Below are positions 20,901 to 26,685 of a DNA stretch of 64,000 nt, piece after piece. Within the stretch, counting starts at the first letter, position 1; each line of letters starts with the position of its first letter. The notes under the pieces are model-generated. The model was not told the DNA's origin, ran no database searches, and saw only the letters and a list, made by a program, of their open reading frames with translations. Source of the stretch: a virus; the IMG/VR virus record IMGVR_UViG_3300042891_001130, positions 29,202 to 93,201 of that record, one strand, 5' to 3'. Position numbers and translations under genes: made by a program.

Positions 20901-22647
20901 TTGAATCAGAAATTCCACTACCAATTTCGTAACCAAAAATCTTTGTTCCCGAAAAATCATTAGTTATTTCTTGTTTAGTAAAACTAATACCATTTTTATC
21001 AAACAAATCAAACAACGGAGCATCATTTATAGAGGCATGTTGCTGACCAAATTTCCAGTTTTTATCGTCAGCACTGAAATACCATTCAGTTCCTCCATAA
21101 ATATTTCCAAGATTAATTGCTACAGAGTCTAAGTCATTAGGGTTATAAAATTCTACTAATTTTATCACAGTAGAATCTAAAAACGGATCATAATTTATAG
21201 ATTTAATTAATTCATCGCCTATTTCTTTAATCCAAGTCGACTGGCTTAGATTGAAATACCATCTAGATTCTGATTGAGAATTTCCATTTTTAATATAAAC
21301 TAAATCTCTATCTTTTGTTTTATAAAATTCAACTAATCTTAATTTTAGAACTGAGTTGTCATTGAATTGTTGAACTCTATAAATAATTCCTCTTTTGGTT
21401 AAATCAGCAGCAGCATTATAAACCACTAATTGATTTTCTAATAAGGGTACACCGTCTATTGAAGAACTAACAACTCCATTTAAAAGTGAAGTTAAATTTG
21501 TAGTTGCTGTATCAATTAAGTTAATTTGAATTCTATTTTTAAATTCAATGCTGTAAATTTTTCCTTTTACATTTTCATTTAAATCATTGTTGAAAATAAC
21601 TTTTTGTCCGCCTTCAACTAACACACCGTCTACATAATAACCGTATGTTCCATCAATTTGATCAAAAGCGTTAGTTGTTATTGTATCTATTAAATCAACA
21701 TTGCCAATTCCCTTAACACCATAATTGTATAGTTTTAAATTTGCTTTAAATTCTATAATTGGTCTCTTTGCTTTACTTTGAACAGGATAAATTGGTGATT
21801 TATTATTAATCAGAGCAACAGTCTTAATTACATCTTCATGAAACCATCGATTATATCTAGTCCAAGGATTTAAATCATTGCTAGATTTATTAATTGTGAT
21901 ATATTCGGGTGTTCCGGGAAGTTTTCTGTCGCCGTCAAAGGGCAACGAATCAAACGGTGCATTATCAAATTTTTCGTTAAAAGTTTCTGCAAAATTCTTA
22001 TTAATTTCTAATTTGTCAAAATCAACTAAAACAATAGAATCTCCTACCCCTTCAACGATATATTCTCTACCAACGCTTATTTCAAATCCATTATAAGTTT
22101 CATTTTTACTAAATGTTAATTTCATACCATTGGATAATTTGTATCCATAACTAGTAGTATAATTTTGATTTCCTAAAATAGATGGCAAAACATTTGAAGA
22201 CAAATTGTCAATTAGTATTGATTCAGGACCCGACGGTAACCAGTAATAAAAAGAATAGTTGATTAGTTTATCCCAGTCAATTAATGGATCGTATGCACTA
22301 AACTCATTTTTAAAAAGTTTATTATGATCTTGTGTATTTCCACCTTGATTTTTTATTTCATTTAATAAATCATCATATGCAATAGCATCTTTTACATTTG
22401 ACAGAGAATCTTTAATAATTAAAGCCGGCTCTAACTGATAATTTCTTCTTAATGGGGTATCTTTTTCTAAATAAAGATCTAAAATTGTATTATAATTAGG
22501 TGTTAATTTTGAACCAATAAATGCATTAATTCTTTCAAGTTCGGGCTCTTGAATAAATTGATCAATGGTGCTAGATAAAAATTTAGAATTTTTTTCTGAT
22601 CTAATATATTCAGGAAGAAGATTTACGGTTTTTCTTTTTTCTGCCAT
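8926..22647 (-). CDS. Giant tail/baseplate structural protein (4573 aa)
   Basis: A single uninterrupted 13.7-kb frame, one fifth of the window. It follows gp6 in the operon (one base apart), where T4 has gp7, and resembles the very long virion proteins of T4-like marine phages. The start MAEKRKTVNLLPEYIRS is conserved-looking. Visible content: about 2088-2525, seven FG-GAP-like repeats (for example FGFSVSSLNDFILVGAPW), consistent with a seven-bladed beta-propeller; about 2940-3365, four copies of a NPGxGYxxPPxVxI motif; the last ~1000 residues hold repeated beta domains (VYLNGRLLAPGFDYSIN) and a SERIEFFSKDSNVLSGLRRGT segment seen in other phage structural proteins. No protease, membrane or signal sequence was noticed. 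Probably a huge baseplate or fibre protein; exact role inferred from position. Confidence 0.85.
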   Translation of the reverse strand: MAEKRKTVNLLPEYIRSEKNSKFLSSTIDQFIQEPELERINAFIGSKLTPNYNTILDLYLEKDTPLRRNYQLEPALIIKDSLSNVKDAIAYDDLLNEIKNQGGNTQDHNKLFKNEFSAYDPLIDWDKLINYSFYYWLPSGPESILIDNLSSNVLPSILGNQNYTTSYGYKLSNGMKLTFSKNETYNGFEISVGREYIVEGVGDSIVLVDFDKLEINKNFAETFNEKFDNAPFDSLPFDGDRKLPGTPEYITINKSSNDLNPWTRYNRWFHEDVIKTVALINNKSPIYPVQSKAKRPIIEFKANLKLYNYGVKGIGNVDLIDTITTNAFDQIDGTYGYYVDGVLVEGGQKVIFNNDLNENVKGKIYSIEFKNRIQINLIDTATTNLTSLLNGVVSSSIDGVPLLENQLVVYNAAADLTKRGIIYRVQQFNDNSVLKLRLVEFYKTKDRDLVYIKNGNSQSESRWYFNLSQSTWIKEIGDELIKSINYDPFLDSTVIKLVEFYNPNDLDSVAINLGNIYGGTEWYFSADDKNWKFGQQHASINDAPLFDLFDKNGISFTKQEITNDFSGTKIFGYEIGSGISDSILGFPLKNNNSGIGNYLFKNYFTTDTINVTIDNVTSQKSLALGYLKLGNFLVNVWSSAEGYKIPIVENQTVQTNTTTIELKSLDYPFDTSTQVISYVNNNIVQSTVSFNQTATVTFSQPLKENDAIYFNIFSNNSPNNNGFYEPVLNLTNNPLNGPISSFTLSELSDHVGSMIPKITNFQGQFPGKSNLRDLSNYSKFGTRLIINSTPLVYSKLFLAKKDHNVLDSLRFVGYLYNQYKLNLFDTLGKIESQFSPAEALDIALKYINRNNNIDSLFYRSDMVPYGEDKIVTEFTVGIVVNKIYPIRDNFDNTKLSFNALSVYVNDSLLINGQDYQINSLDSTVEILSNLSTGDKIKIYFYNDTTGSFVPPTPSKLGLYPKFKPAIVEDTSYVQGPVTMILGHDGSLTKAYGDYRDQIILEFEKRIYNNIKVSYNSKLFDMNSVISGAFRINRYTIDDSNNILIKEFINWTNQFNVNFSSNTTFDETNPFTFNYSTTVDTLFSKNVSGSWRGIYQYFYDTDKPHLTPWEMLGFNERPNWWTTTYGLAPYTSSNVLLWTDLSNGYIRGENRYNLNYARSGLLSIIPVDEFGNLKSPDTFLVSESSIFEKQQDWKFGDFSPAEVAWRRSSLWPFALNIVAALLDPCSYTSKLFDVSRTTINELNQILYNDDLYLNPNKLILDNENNQSSGFGNLIIEYGRLKNLNYLNTLKNDLSFLDFNLFHKLGGFTSKNKIQLIMDTVDVSSMSQGAILPPENYDLILNKSNTIQSFRISGIVIQKYNGKFLIKGYDKSNPYFEIFPAIISGNSKSVTVGGIAEPFTEWSSITGNANSSVTFSDTTTANVNTTRYYKSGQLVRYNNSYYRVKVGHNASSNFDPTLFQPISKLPVKGGVTVLVPSLFESRSVRIPYGTMYSTIQEVYNVILGYSRWLESNGFIFDQYDNDLTEILDWKFSAKEFLFWTTQNWSNNNLITISPFAKSLKFGNKNSIVDDINYNSYEYNLLKADGKSFPKENIKLSRDDGICVIETVNTEEGLFFALLNTVQKEHAMIFDNRTLFNDIIYDLDTGYRQRRLKISGFRTANWNGDFFSPGFVYDEVFVGDWKPFVSYLPGSIVRYNGVYYQSNIKIVGSEFFNFNEWSKLREQPSPDLLPNFSYKINQFEDFYSLDIDNFDISQQQLAQHLIGYSERPYLNNIFTNPTTQYKFYQGYIKEKGTKNALDKIVKVGSYARKGSINFTEEWAFRVGHYGGYETFQEVEFKLNEGNSLENPYIVKFSNEVPAEKNNLINYILSEDILIKPTNFEINDVFKISKNEVQDESLFQFPSAGYVRPDDVNVTAYNTNSILDIANNNLLNEKDTIWIGFLDNGNWDVYRYSKQTAKITGVFVSSPGIDITFSCDLFHDLKIGDIVSVVNFNDQVNGIYNVKAVPKLNQFTVDSTLSSIVDDDLVELGSIFKFQSVRFEDFLKVSEFKELYKFENGEKIWVDKVDQKWSVYEKVKNYSTGTYFNSLGNPFGQELGYSIYARDNSQVVLVSSPSWNSGSANSVGRIWVYNQKQNILDKLFEYILNSNNKIYCSTSTNSEFGYTLNYDDGKELIFAGAPKASNIITNNTGTISFSTGTGSSKGFISEGLVKISREKSTVEEEETVAILLAPGSYSNTSAKANYLRFGNTIYVDKVNKSTATTVLIGAPGDGVNNTSTGFVFAYHLTTSTDSNAISLVQHTAGISLTSSVILTQYSKWGEKISGSDNGNFIAVSAPGFTTGSKTGLVEIFNKNLVSKQVIYSPFEENRTFGSDIFVSSSGKFLLISSPDIKNSDGTFGNIAVYSATNLTSTGTYVLNQIIENPSFTTDLKFGVSISLNKNEDILTVGALGRNRSSTYVFDENSNVGKTTFDKGSTEFISPVDDSGTVYVFNNLDGYFIQSEELSDSSILEGSRFGFSVSSLNDFILVGAPWIKNATSLDDSTFFKFDKLDTSINSWKVLRNQPNLVDSQKIKSIKLIDSFKEEIIEYLDIFDPVKGKIIGLAEQELKYKSTFDPAMYSIGTALNSVDSNSSWIDDHIGDLWWDLSTVKYLWYEQGDEIFRKNNWGKIFPGSSIDIYEWVKSDLLPSEWAAQADTNEGLTKGISGQPKYPDNSVMSVKQVFNNVTNSFENVYYFWVKNKVTVPNSRNRRISAIQVANLILDPAANGIRFASILSQNAISFANVQPILVGDRINSNISFDEINNNIPKHTEWLLLEEGNKDSVPTTTLTKKLFDSLLGHDDLGQTVPDLNLSVRNRYGIEIRPRQSMFKDRLLALRNLVEFTNSVLIKNKITGFYDFTNLNKKEEIPDILSREYDFIVDDLEELDQIDISKFSQAELIYSTYNGKVVSVEIINPGFGYSIPPKIEILSSSGEGAELLSEIDGSGRVINVIISNPGKNYLGNLDSSEKIIIRGHTTIVRTNSEYGNRWTKHLFNYEFKNWTRIQTQSYNTPLYWNYVDWVDENYNGYKDYAVVLKDPTELPIASSTVTGDYVKINNVGDGRYIILEKLDSDQIGDFALQYKIVYSQNGTIQISDEIWNFKESNYSYDAATLEETLYDQIPDQELNHILYALKDDIFVGNLKINWNLFFFKAVRYAFTEQKLLDWVFKTSFISVNNQVGELDQKSVYRLDNENYFEDYIREVKPYRTKIRSYTSKYSLTNETSNSVSTDFDLPAYFNTVSNSYELVGLTSSEITEYPWKWWADNYKYYVKNVLVADNGEGYTQNPTVVITPALGDTGSGATAEAYIRNGGVFKVLVSNPGSGYVRPPTVTIVGGGPNVVKPAKVSVELGNDYIRKNILGIKFDRTGVNEEIDSSRITETFECTGNNRFRLTWLAQPNKSKIVPLLDSKIIFSTDYTIEYFTENINNYTSQYCEFVFLNYIPKLGQKFKITYEKNISIYHAVDRINKFYQPTDDMVGKEIPLLMSGAEYKNTVIQGLNFGYSLPWNYGYFDNDSAWSNLVNYYTSAKLVKNINYSGTVLYLDSVEGVSIGQKILLTNTSTSHIRSDAVVSAVNTSTKTVSIANSEYRLKRIISDSLTTQGNIVFFTTEDFNGKITSGSIIEISGVDDGTILGFDGKYIVTNSGTDRFTAVGTGTHAITLLTTSTVKTLGVTAKVTVPAVFNEVNVNSLYNIYSFENLVSNTSTVAYDTNVLFNSVSTVTIYVNDLLYGSYYNVSTTSNNTYNVEIFNLNSNVTNKIKVDLYGYPIVEFWKDNFSFDELDTEISAGSWNGSGNFVGALGINPGDLVIDGSGLISQNIGQSPEEHVKGNTYESVSINVFTQENKSSPIAMSGIVPISANAISSFKLGVPLEESIYITVNFEGKMLDRIYEPPSSGVVDEYFFTTSSQFYVMNDELYIAPQDVNGKVGYNLLTIGGEYVADSVTLLTEYGQSTATLISSAFIDDIRSVYVTIDGREVNSSNYELIPAGPKNKRAAVRVTNIADSKRTIQAWFLKSNFGKFSQIFEEQFSIAAPTSSILVTNLLGTTEPLSAQVFVEVYEPDSTTLVKGRKRLNPPDVNYYKLDGSTTTFNIDNTSRPPGTYTNSNIKVYLNGRLLAPGFDYSINSVTGTVTISSGIASNGAILAIESLVNFDYVINNNTIIFTTPIQPSSSVKVISFADYDGMMLRTERFKGDAGLKFTLGLPVSDSRYVWVALNKQYLIANNDFTILDDFRTVSLNNSISIQSDDEITISYVSTTLRSNLVYGYKIFNDIFNRTTYSRLSNFYGTRLTKELKLTDTEIHVTDSSSLIPPNFHRNIPGVIFVDSERIEFFSKDSNVLSGLRRGTMGTSPAEISDVGTKVFDQSPQQFIPYTDTIKKQYHITSEATGTYVVNTVTNSNGTYTIAISSSSFVINTGTMYQSGGDGIILSTTNGLEQYLNDQISVKFGGRLLRKTASKVHDYNLAYDSTSTSLRTLDPEFTVKFNESTGNFELNIHVEDFTLRTKVEIEQKIGNYWNTSTSLMESESIQSKFIRRHSTEIPDKWYYGNSN

Positions 22648-22648
22648 T

Positions 22649-25600
22649 TTAAGTTCCGCTTGATGTTACAATATTCGAAGATGACTTTAATTGCGACGCA
22701 GTTATAGCACTTATTACTTCGATATCATTAATTGATACTGAATGAATAAAAAGTTCATTCGGTTGACTTGAAATTTCATAAAAACTTCCGAACCCTGAAT
22801 TACCTTTTGGTACTATAACAAAGTTAGTTATGTCTGGAGTTAACTTGTTCATTACGTATGTAGAAAGTTCACTAAAATAAAAAGTTTGTCCAAATTCCCA
22901 ATTTTCTAAAGAGAAAAATTCATTTATAGCATTTAAAATTTTAGTTTTTATATCATTATCAGTTATTAGTCTTTCGTTATTTTTTACTGCTTTAAATGTT
23001 GCTTGCAAATTAGGATCTGCTTTTTCTCCAAATAAAATTTTATACTTTACAGGATGAAAAATAATTTCATCACTAATAGATTTAATGTTGTCTAATTTTG
23101 ATTTATAGTTTTGTTCTAAACTTTGCGTAGTTGGCGCAAGTGGTTCTTGATTAACCACTCCTGATAGATATTGTCTAAATTCATTATCATACGAAACTGT
23201 TAAAAGATATATATCAATAATATTTGATTTACTCGGATCTATTCTTCTATTGTTTCCACTATTGTGTGTATATTGAAACTTTAAATCAGCCCTTCCTGAT
23301 CTTCCTATATAGTTTTCGTCAAATATCAAAGTTGAAGTTTCTGTAGACCACTTTTTTACCACATTCTCGTTTGGATTATAAAAATAAAATAAATCTCCAT
23401 TATTAATCGGTTGGTTAATTGGATTCAAAAGATAACTATTCCAATTATCTTCTGATTCAATAGCATCTCTTACATCTGTAGTTAATCTATAAATGCCATC
23501 AGAATCTAATTTAAAATAAACAAATTTATTATCGCCGACAATTTTATCAAAAGAATCAGGATCTTCAATTTGACCTAGCGTGTTAAAATCATAAAAATTT
23601 ATTTTAACTTTTCTAGGATTTACATAGCCATCTTTTTCTATTGTAGGACTTTCAATTTGCCATAGAAAATCATTACCTAATTCTCCAGTAATATTTGAAC
23701 TTTGTACCCAAACTCCTGACATTTTTTGAAATATAGTTCCATTAGTAGTGTTCAAATAATAAGACCCATCCTGTCCAATAGTATTAGAAGGATTTGTAGG
23801 GCCTCCAAACCATTTTGGTATACCTGTTGGAACTGAATTTACCGATAATACATTAATTTTATCTTTTAAAACTGTATTATCATTAAAATTGTAATTCACA
23901 GAAGAGTTGTCAACAAAAAATGCTGTTTTTTGATTACTTTCAAAAACAAAATTTAAAGTTCTATAAGTTACTTTATATTTTTTACCAGTCCATACAAATG
24001 AAATTATCCAACTTGAATCTAATCCTATATCTTCGATATTATTTTGATTTGCTAACGAAAATGCATCTTGAAGATTTAAATTAGAATTTAAAATAAATTG
24101 CCATTCCCTCGAAACAGAATCAATTGTTAAACCAAAATTTCTTTGTCCTAAACAAAAATTAGAAATTTCATTTTCTAAACCAAAAGACAGCAAATTGTTA
24201 TACTTGGGTATAACTTCTGTAGGAATAGCACTATTTGAATTTGTACCGTCACCGGGAATTTTTGTTGAAAAAATTATAGGACCAGTGCCGTCGTCGAGCG
24301 CACCAAGCCCACCGTTTGAACCATCTAATACTACCTGTTTTACCATCGACCAAAAATATATTTTTCCACCAGATGGAATAATATTTGATGTTGGAATAGT
24401 CTTAATGTTGTTGTTATCGTCAAAATACTTGCCGGTAGGAGCAATGAATTTTACTAAAGCACCTGGAGTTATATATTTTAAATTAGATATAGAAAATGTT
24501 CCAACTGAAAAAACTTGAGATCCTAAATTAAAATATCCTCTACTTTCGTTAGGAATTTTGTTAACTTCGGTCCATCTTATACCTAAATATGCTAAATCAA
24601 TTTTAGAATACTTGTCTAAATAAAAATTTTTTAATTTTGAACTATTAACAATAGGCGCTAATTGATTTTTAATTACAGAAAGTATTTGAGATCGGCTGGC
24701 AAAATCAAATTCAAAAAATTCTTCTATTTCTTCTTTATACAAAATCCCGTCATCTGCAAAAATGTTTGTTTGACTATACTTTCCTGTTACATCAGAAATA
24801 TCAAAATATTTGCTTAATCCACTAGAAATTCTATTAATACTTTTAACTTTTAAAATATCAGACCCGGCATTTAATGGAGAAATGTTATAATCTTCTCCAG
24901 TAATCATTCTATTTTGTGTGTAATAAAGTTGAGGTGCTTTTAACTGTATACTAGCATTTGATTCTGGGCCAGCACTATTGCTTACCGTATATTCAAGACT
25001 TAGCGTTAGTTGCAATTCTTGAGACTGACCAAATGAATTAAAATATGGAATAGTAATAACTACTCCAGACATCTGCTCTGGTTTAATTATATAACTTAAA
25101 CCATTGCTCTGTCTGTAAAATAATCGAAAATCTCCTTTAGGTAAATCTCCAAAAACGCCATCAGCAAAATTTAAATCAATTTGATCATCATTTCTAGTTG
25201 ATACAGCATATATAGATCTCAAACTTTGATTTAAACTATTATAAATTACGTTATTTCCTAGTAATGCCGGGACTTGAGTCCATAATGTACTATAATTTCC
25301 GTTTTTGTCTAATTGCCATAACCAAACATCAGAATTATTAATATTAGGAGTATTAACGCCAACAATTTCATTAGGTACCGGATTATCTAAACTAAAGTTC
25401 GCCAAACTTAATGTTCCTTGTCTAAAATGAACTAAAAATCCTGTATTTGGACTAGCCGAGCCTTGATTGTCATTTTTATAAATTAAACTAAATGATTTTC
25501 CAGGTGCTGGCGAATCTTCATAAATGTACGATTCTCCTGTAAAAGTACAAGGAACAATTTCAAAATTCATTGACACCCCATTAATAACTTTTGAAAAATT

Positions 25601-26188
25601 AAAAATAGGCACATCATTATTAGAACTGTTAACTACATACCTTTCTGTTAACGCTCCAGATATTGTATCTCTATCAACTGGATTGCCAAACGCTGTAGTC
25701 ATTGCAGAATTCATTATGTTGACAAATTGCTGATACCAATCTTGATTTGTTGGATCGTTCCACGCAATAACTGTGTTTGCTAAATTTACACCGTTTGCAT
25801 CAAAAACATTATCTGTAGTAGAAATAGCAGTAACTTTTAAAAATCCGTTTGCTGGAACATTTCTTGCAGGATTATAACTAATTAACTGTGCTAATCTTAA
25901 AATACTCTCACGACGTTCAGCAGTTTCTAAAAAGTTTTCTCTAGCATTTAAGTCAATTCTAAAACTTAAATTTTGGCCAAGGTACGCAATTAAATCAATT
26001 AACGCAATGTATTCACTACTGTCAATGAAGTCATTAAATTCTTCAGGATAATTTTCACGAAGATAAGAAATCATTACCCTTTTAAGGGTTTCAAAATCAT
26101 AACTTTTAAAATCGGCATTTTTAAAAGATTGGTATACTTTTTTCCAATCTTCTGCCACTAATAATTTTGTATTTGTAGATGGAATCAT
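22649..26188 (-). CDS. 6: Baseplate wedge protein gp6
   Basis: 1179 residues. The N-terminal ~200 residues match T4-like gp6 (baseplate J-like family): NYPEEFNDFIDSSEYIALID, LIAYLGQNLSFRIDLNAREN, FLETAERRESILRLAQLISY, NPARNVPANG. gp6 forms the iris/dome ring of the wedge and binds gp7, gp25 and gp53; here gp25 and gp53 are encoded just upstream in the same operon. It is about twice the length of T4 gp6 (660 residues), with the extra sequence in the middle and C-terminal parts, as is usual in cyanophage-type relatives. An ATAAATA late-promoter-like box lies 19 bases before the ATG. Confidence 0.92.
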   Translation of the reverse strand: MIPSTNTKLLVAEDWKKVYQSFKNADFKSYDFETLKRVMISYLRENYPEEFNDFIDSSEYIALIDLIAYLGQNLSFRIDLNARENFLETAERRESILRLAQLISYNPARNVPANGFLKVTAISTTDNVFDANGVNLANTVIAWNDPTNQDWYQQFVNIMNSAMTTAFGNPVDRDTISGALTERYVVNSSNNDVPIFNFSKVINGVSMNFEIVPCTFTGESYIYEDSPAPGKSFSLIYKNDNQGSASPNTGFLVHFRQGTLSLANFSLDNPVPNEIVGVNTPNINNSDVWLWQLDKNGNYSTLWTQVPALLGNNVIYNSLNQSLRSIYAVSTRNDDQIDLNFADGVFGDLPKGDFRLFYRQSNGLSYIIKPEQMSGVVITIPYFNSFGQSQELQLTLSLEYTVSNSAGPESNASIQLKAPQLYYTQNRMITGEDYNISPLNAGSDILKVKSINRISSGLSKYFDISDVTGKYSQTNIFADDGILYKEEIEEFFEFDFASRSQILSVIKNQLAPIVNSSKLKNFYLDKYSKIDLAYLGIRWTEVNKIPNESRGYFNLGSQVFSVGTFSISNLKYITPGALVKFIAPTGKYFDDNNNIKTIPTSNIIPSGGKIYFWSMVKQVVLDGSNGGLGALDDGTGPIIFSTKIPGDGTNSNSAIPTEVIPKYNNLLSFGLENEISNFCLGQRNFGLTIDSVSREWQFILNSNLNLQDAFSLANQNNIEDIGLDSSWIISFVWTGKKYKVTYRTLNFVFESNQKTAFFVDNSSVNYNFNDNTVLKDKINVLSVNSVPTGIPKWFGGPTNPSNTIGQDGSYYLNTTNGTIFQKMSGVWVQSSNITGELGNDFLWQIESPTIEKDGYVNPRKVKINFYDFNTLGQIEDPDSFDKIVGDNKFVYFKLDSDGIYRLTTDVRDAIESEDNWNSYLLNPINQPINNGDLFYFYNPNENVVKKWSTETSTLIFDENYIGRSGRADLKFQYTHNSGNNRRIDPSKSNIIDIYLLTVSYDNEFRQYLSGVVNQEPLAPTTQSLEQNYKSKLDNIKSISDEIIFHPVKYKILFGEKADPNLQATFKAVKNNERLITDNDIKTKILNAINEFFSLENWEFGQTFYFSELSTYVMNKLTPDITNFVIVPKGNSGFGSFYEISSQPNELFIHSVSINDIEVISAITASQLKSSSNIVTSSGT

Positions 26189-26206
26189 AATTTTAACTCG
26201 ATACCA

Positions 26207-26213
26207 TATTTAT
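26207..26213 (-). promoter_or_regulatory. Late promoter box before gp6
   Basis: Minus-strand AAATAAATATGG (core ATAAATA, plus 26207-26213), 18 bases before the gp6 ATG inside the 46-base gap to gp25. Would allow gp6 and the giant gene to be transcribed separately from the upstream tail genes. Confidence 0.45.
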
Positions 26214-26234
26214 TTTTAAAATAAACTGCATACT

Positions 26235-26672
26235 TTATTCTGCAAGAAGGCCAAGTTTTTGATCAAACATTAACCTCAATTGCGTACTTTGATTTGTCTC
26301 AGTTAAATTCAAAGTAATTTCTAATAAAAATCCCTGTTCGTATTCTCTTATATCAATCTGTGTAGGATATGTTCTAGGATCAAAAGTACAAATTGTTTTT
26401 ATATCATTAGTTAACAATTCTCTTGTTTCTTCAGTTAAAGGTTCCATTAATAAATCCCAAATTATTGTTCCAAACTGAGGATTCATCACCCTACTACCTT
26501 TTCTAGTATTAAAATGATTTAAAATATTTTGTTTGATAAGATCATAATCATACAATTTTGATCCAAAGTTTAATGGGTTAACTGTACTAAACCCTTTATA
26601 AAATTGGCTTAATTTATTAGTATGAGTTTCTCTGTAATTAGAAACATTAATTTCAATAGTTTTGTAAGGCAT
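26235..26672 (-). CDS. 25: Baseplate wedge protein gp25
   Basis: 145 residues, typical of the gp25/GPW family (T4 gp25 is 132). Conserved elements: NPLNFGSKLYDYDLIKQNIL, NHFNTRKGSRVMNPQFGT (the family's R.GeR...P.fG signature), IWDLLMEPLTEETRELL and a final beta hairpin QLRLMF. gp25 forms the wedge core with gp6 and gp53 and is lysozyme-like only in name. It lies between gp5 and gp6 in the operon. No strong Shine-Dalgarno is seen immediately before its ATG; the GGAGG upstream is about 20 bases away. Confidence 0.93.
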   Translation of the reverse strand: MPYKTIEINVSNYRETHTNKLSQFYKGFSTVNPLNFGSKLYDYDLIKQNILNHFNTRKGSRVMNPQFGTIIWDLLMEPLTEETRELLTNDIKTICTFDPRTYPTQIDIREYEQGFLLEITLNLTETNQSTQLRLMFDQKLGLLAE

Positions 26673-26685
26673 AATAATATTTATT

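Noticed and set aside
8926-22647. Artificial fusion of several genes in the giant frame
   Set aside because: No internal stop, frameshift or drop in coding character was noticed, and similarly long genes are known after gp6 in related phages.
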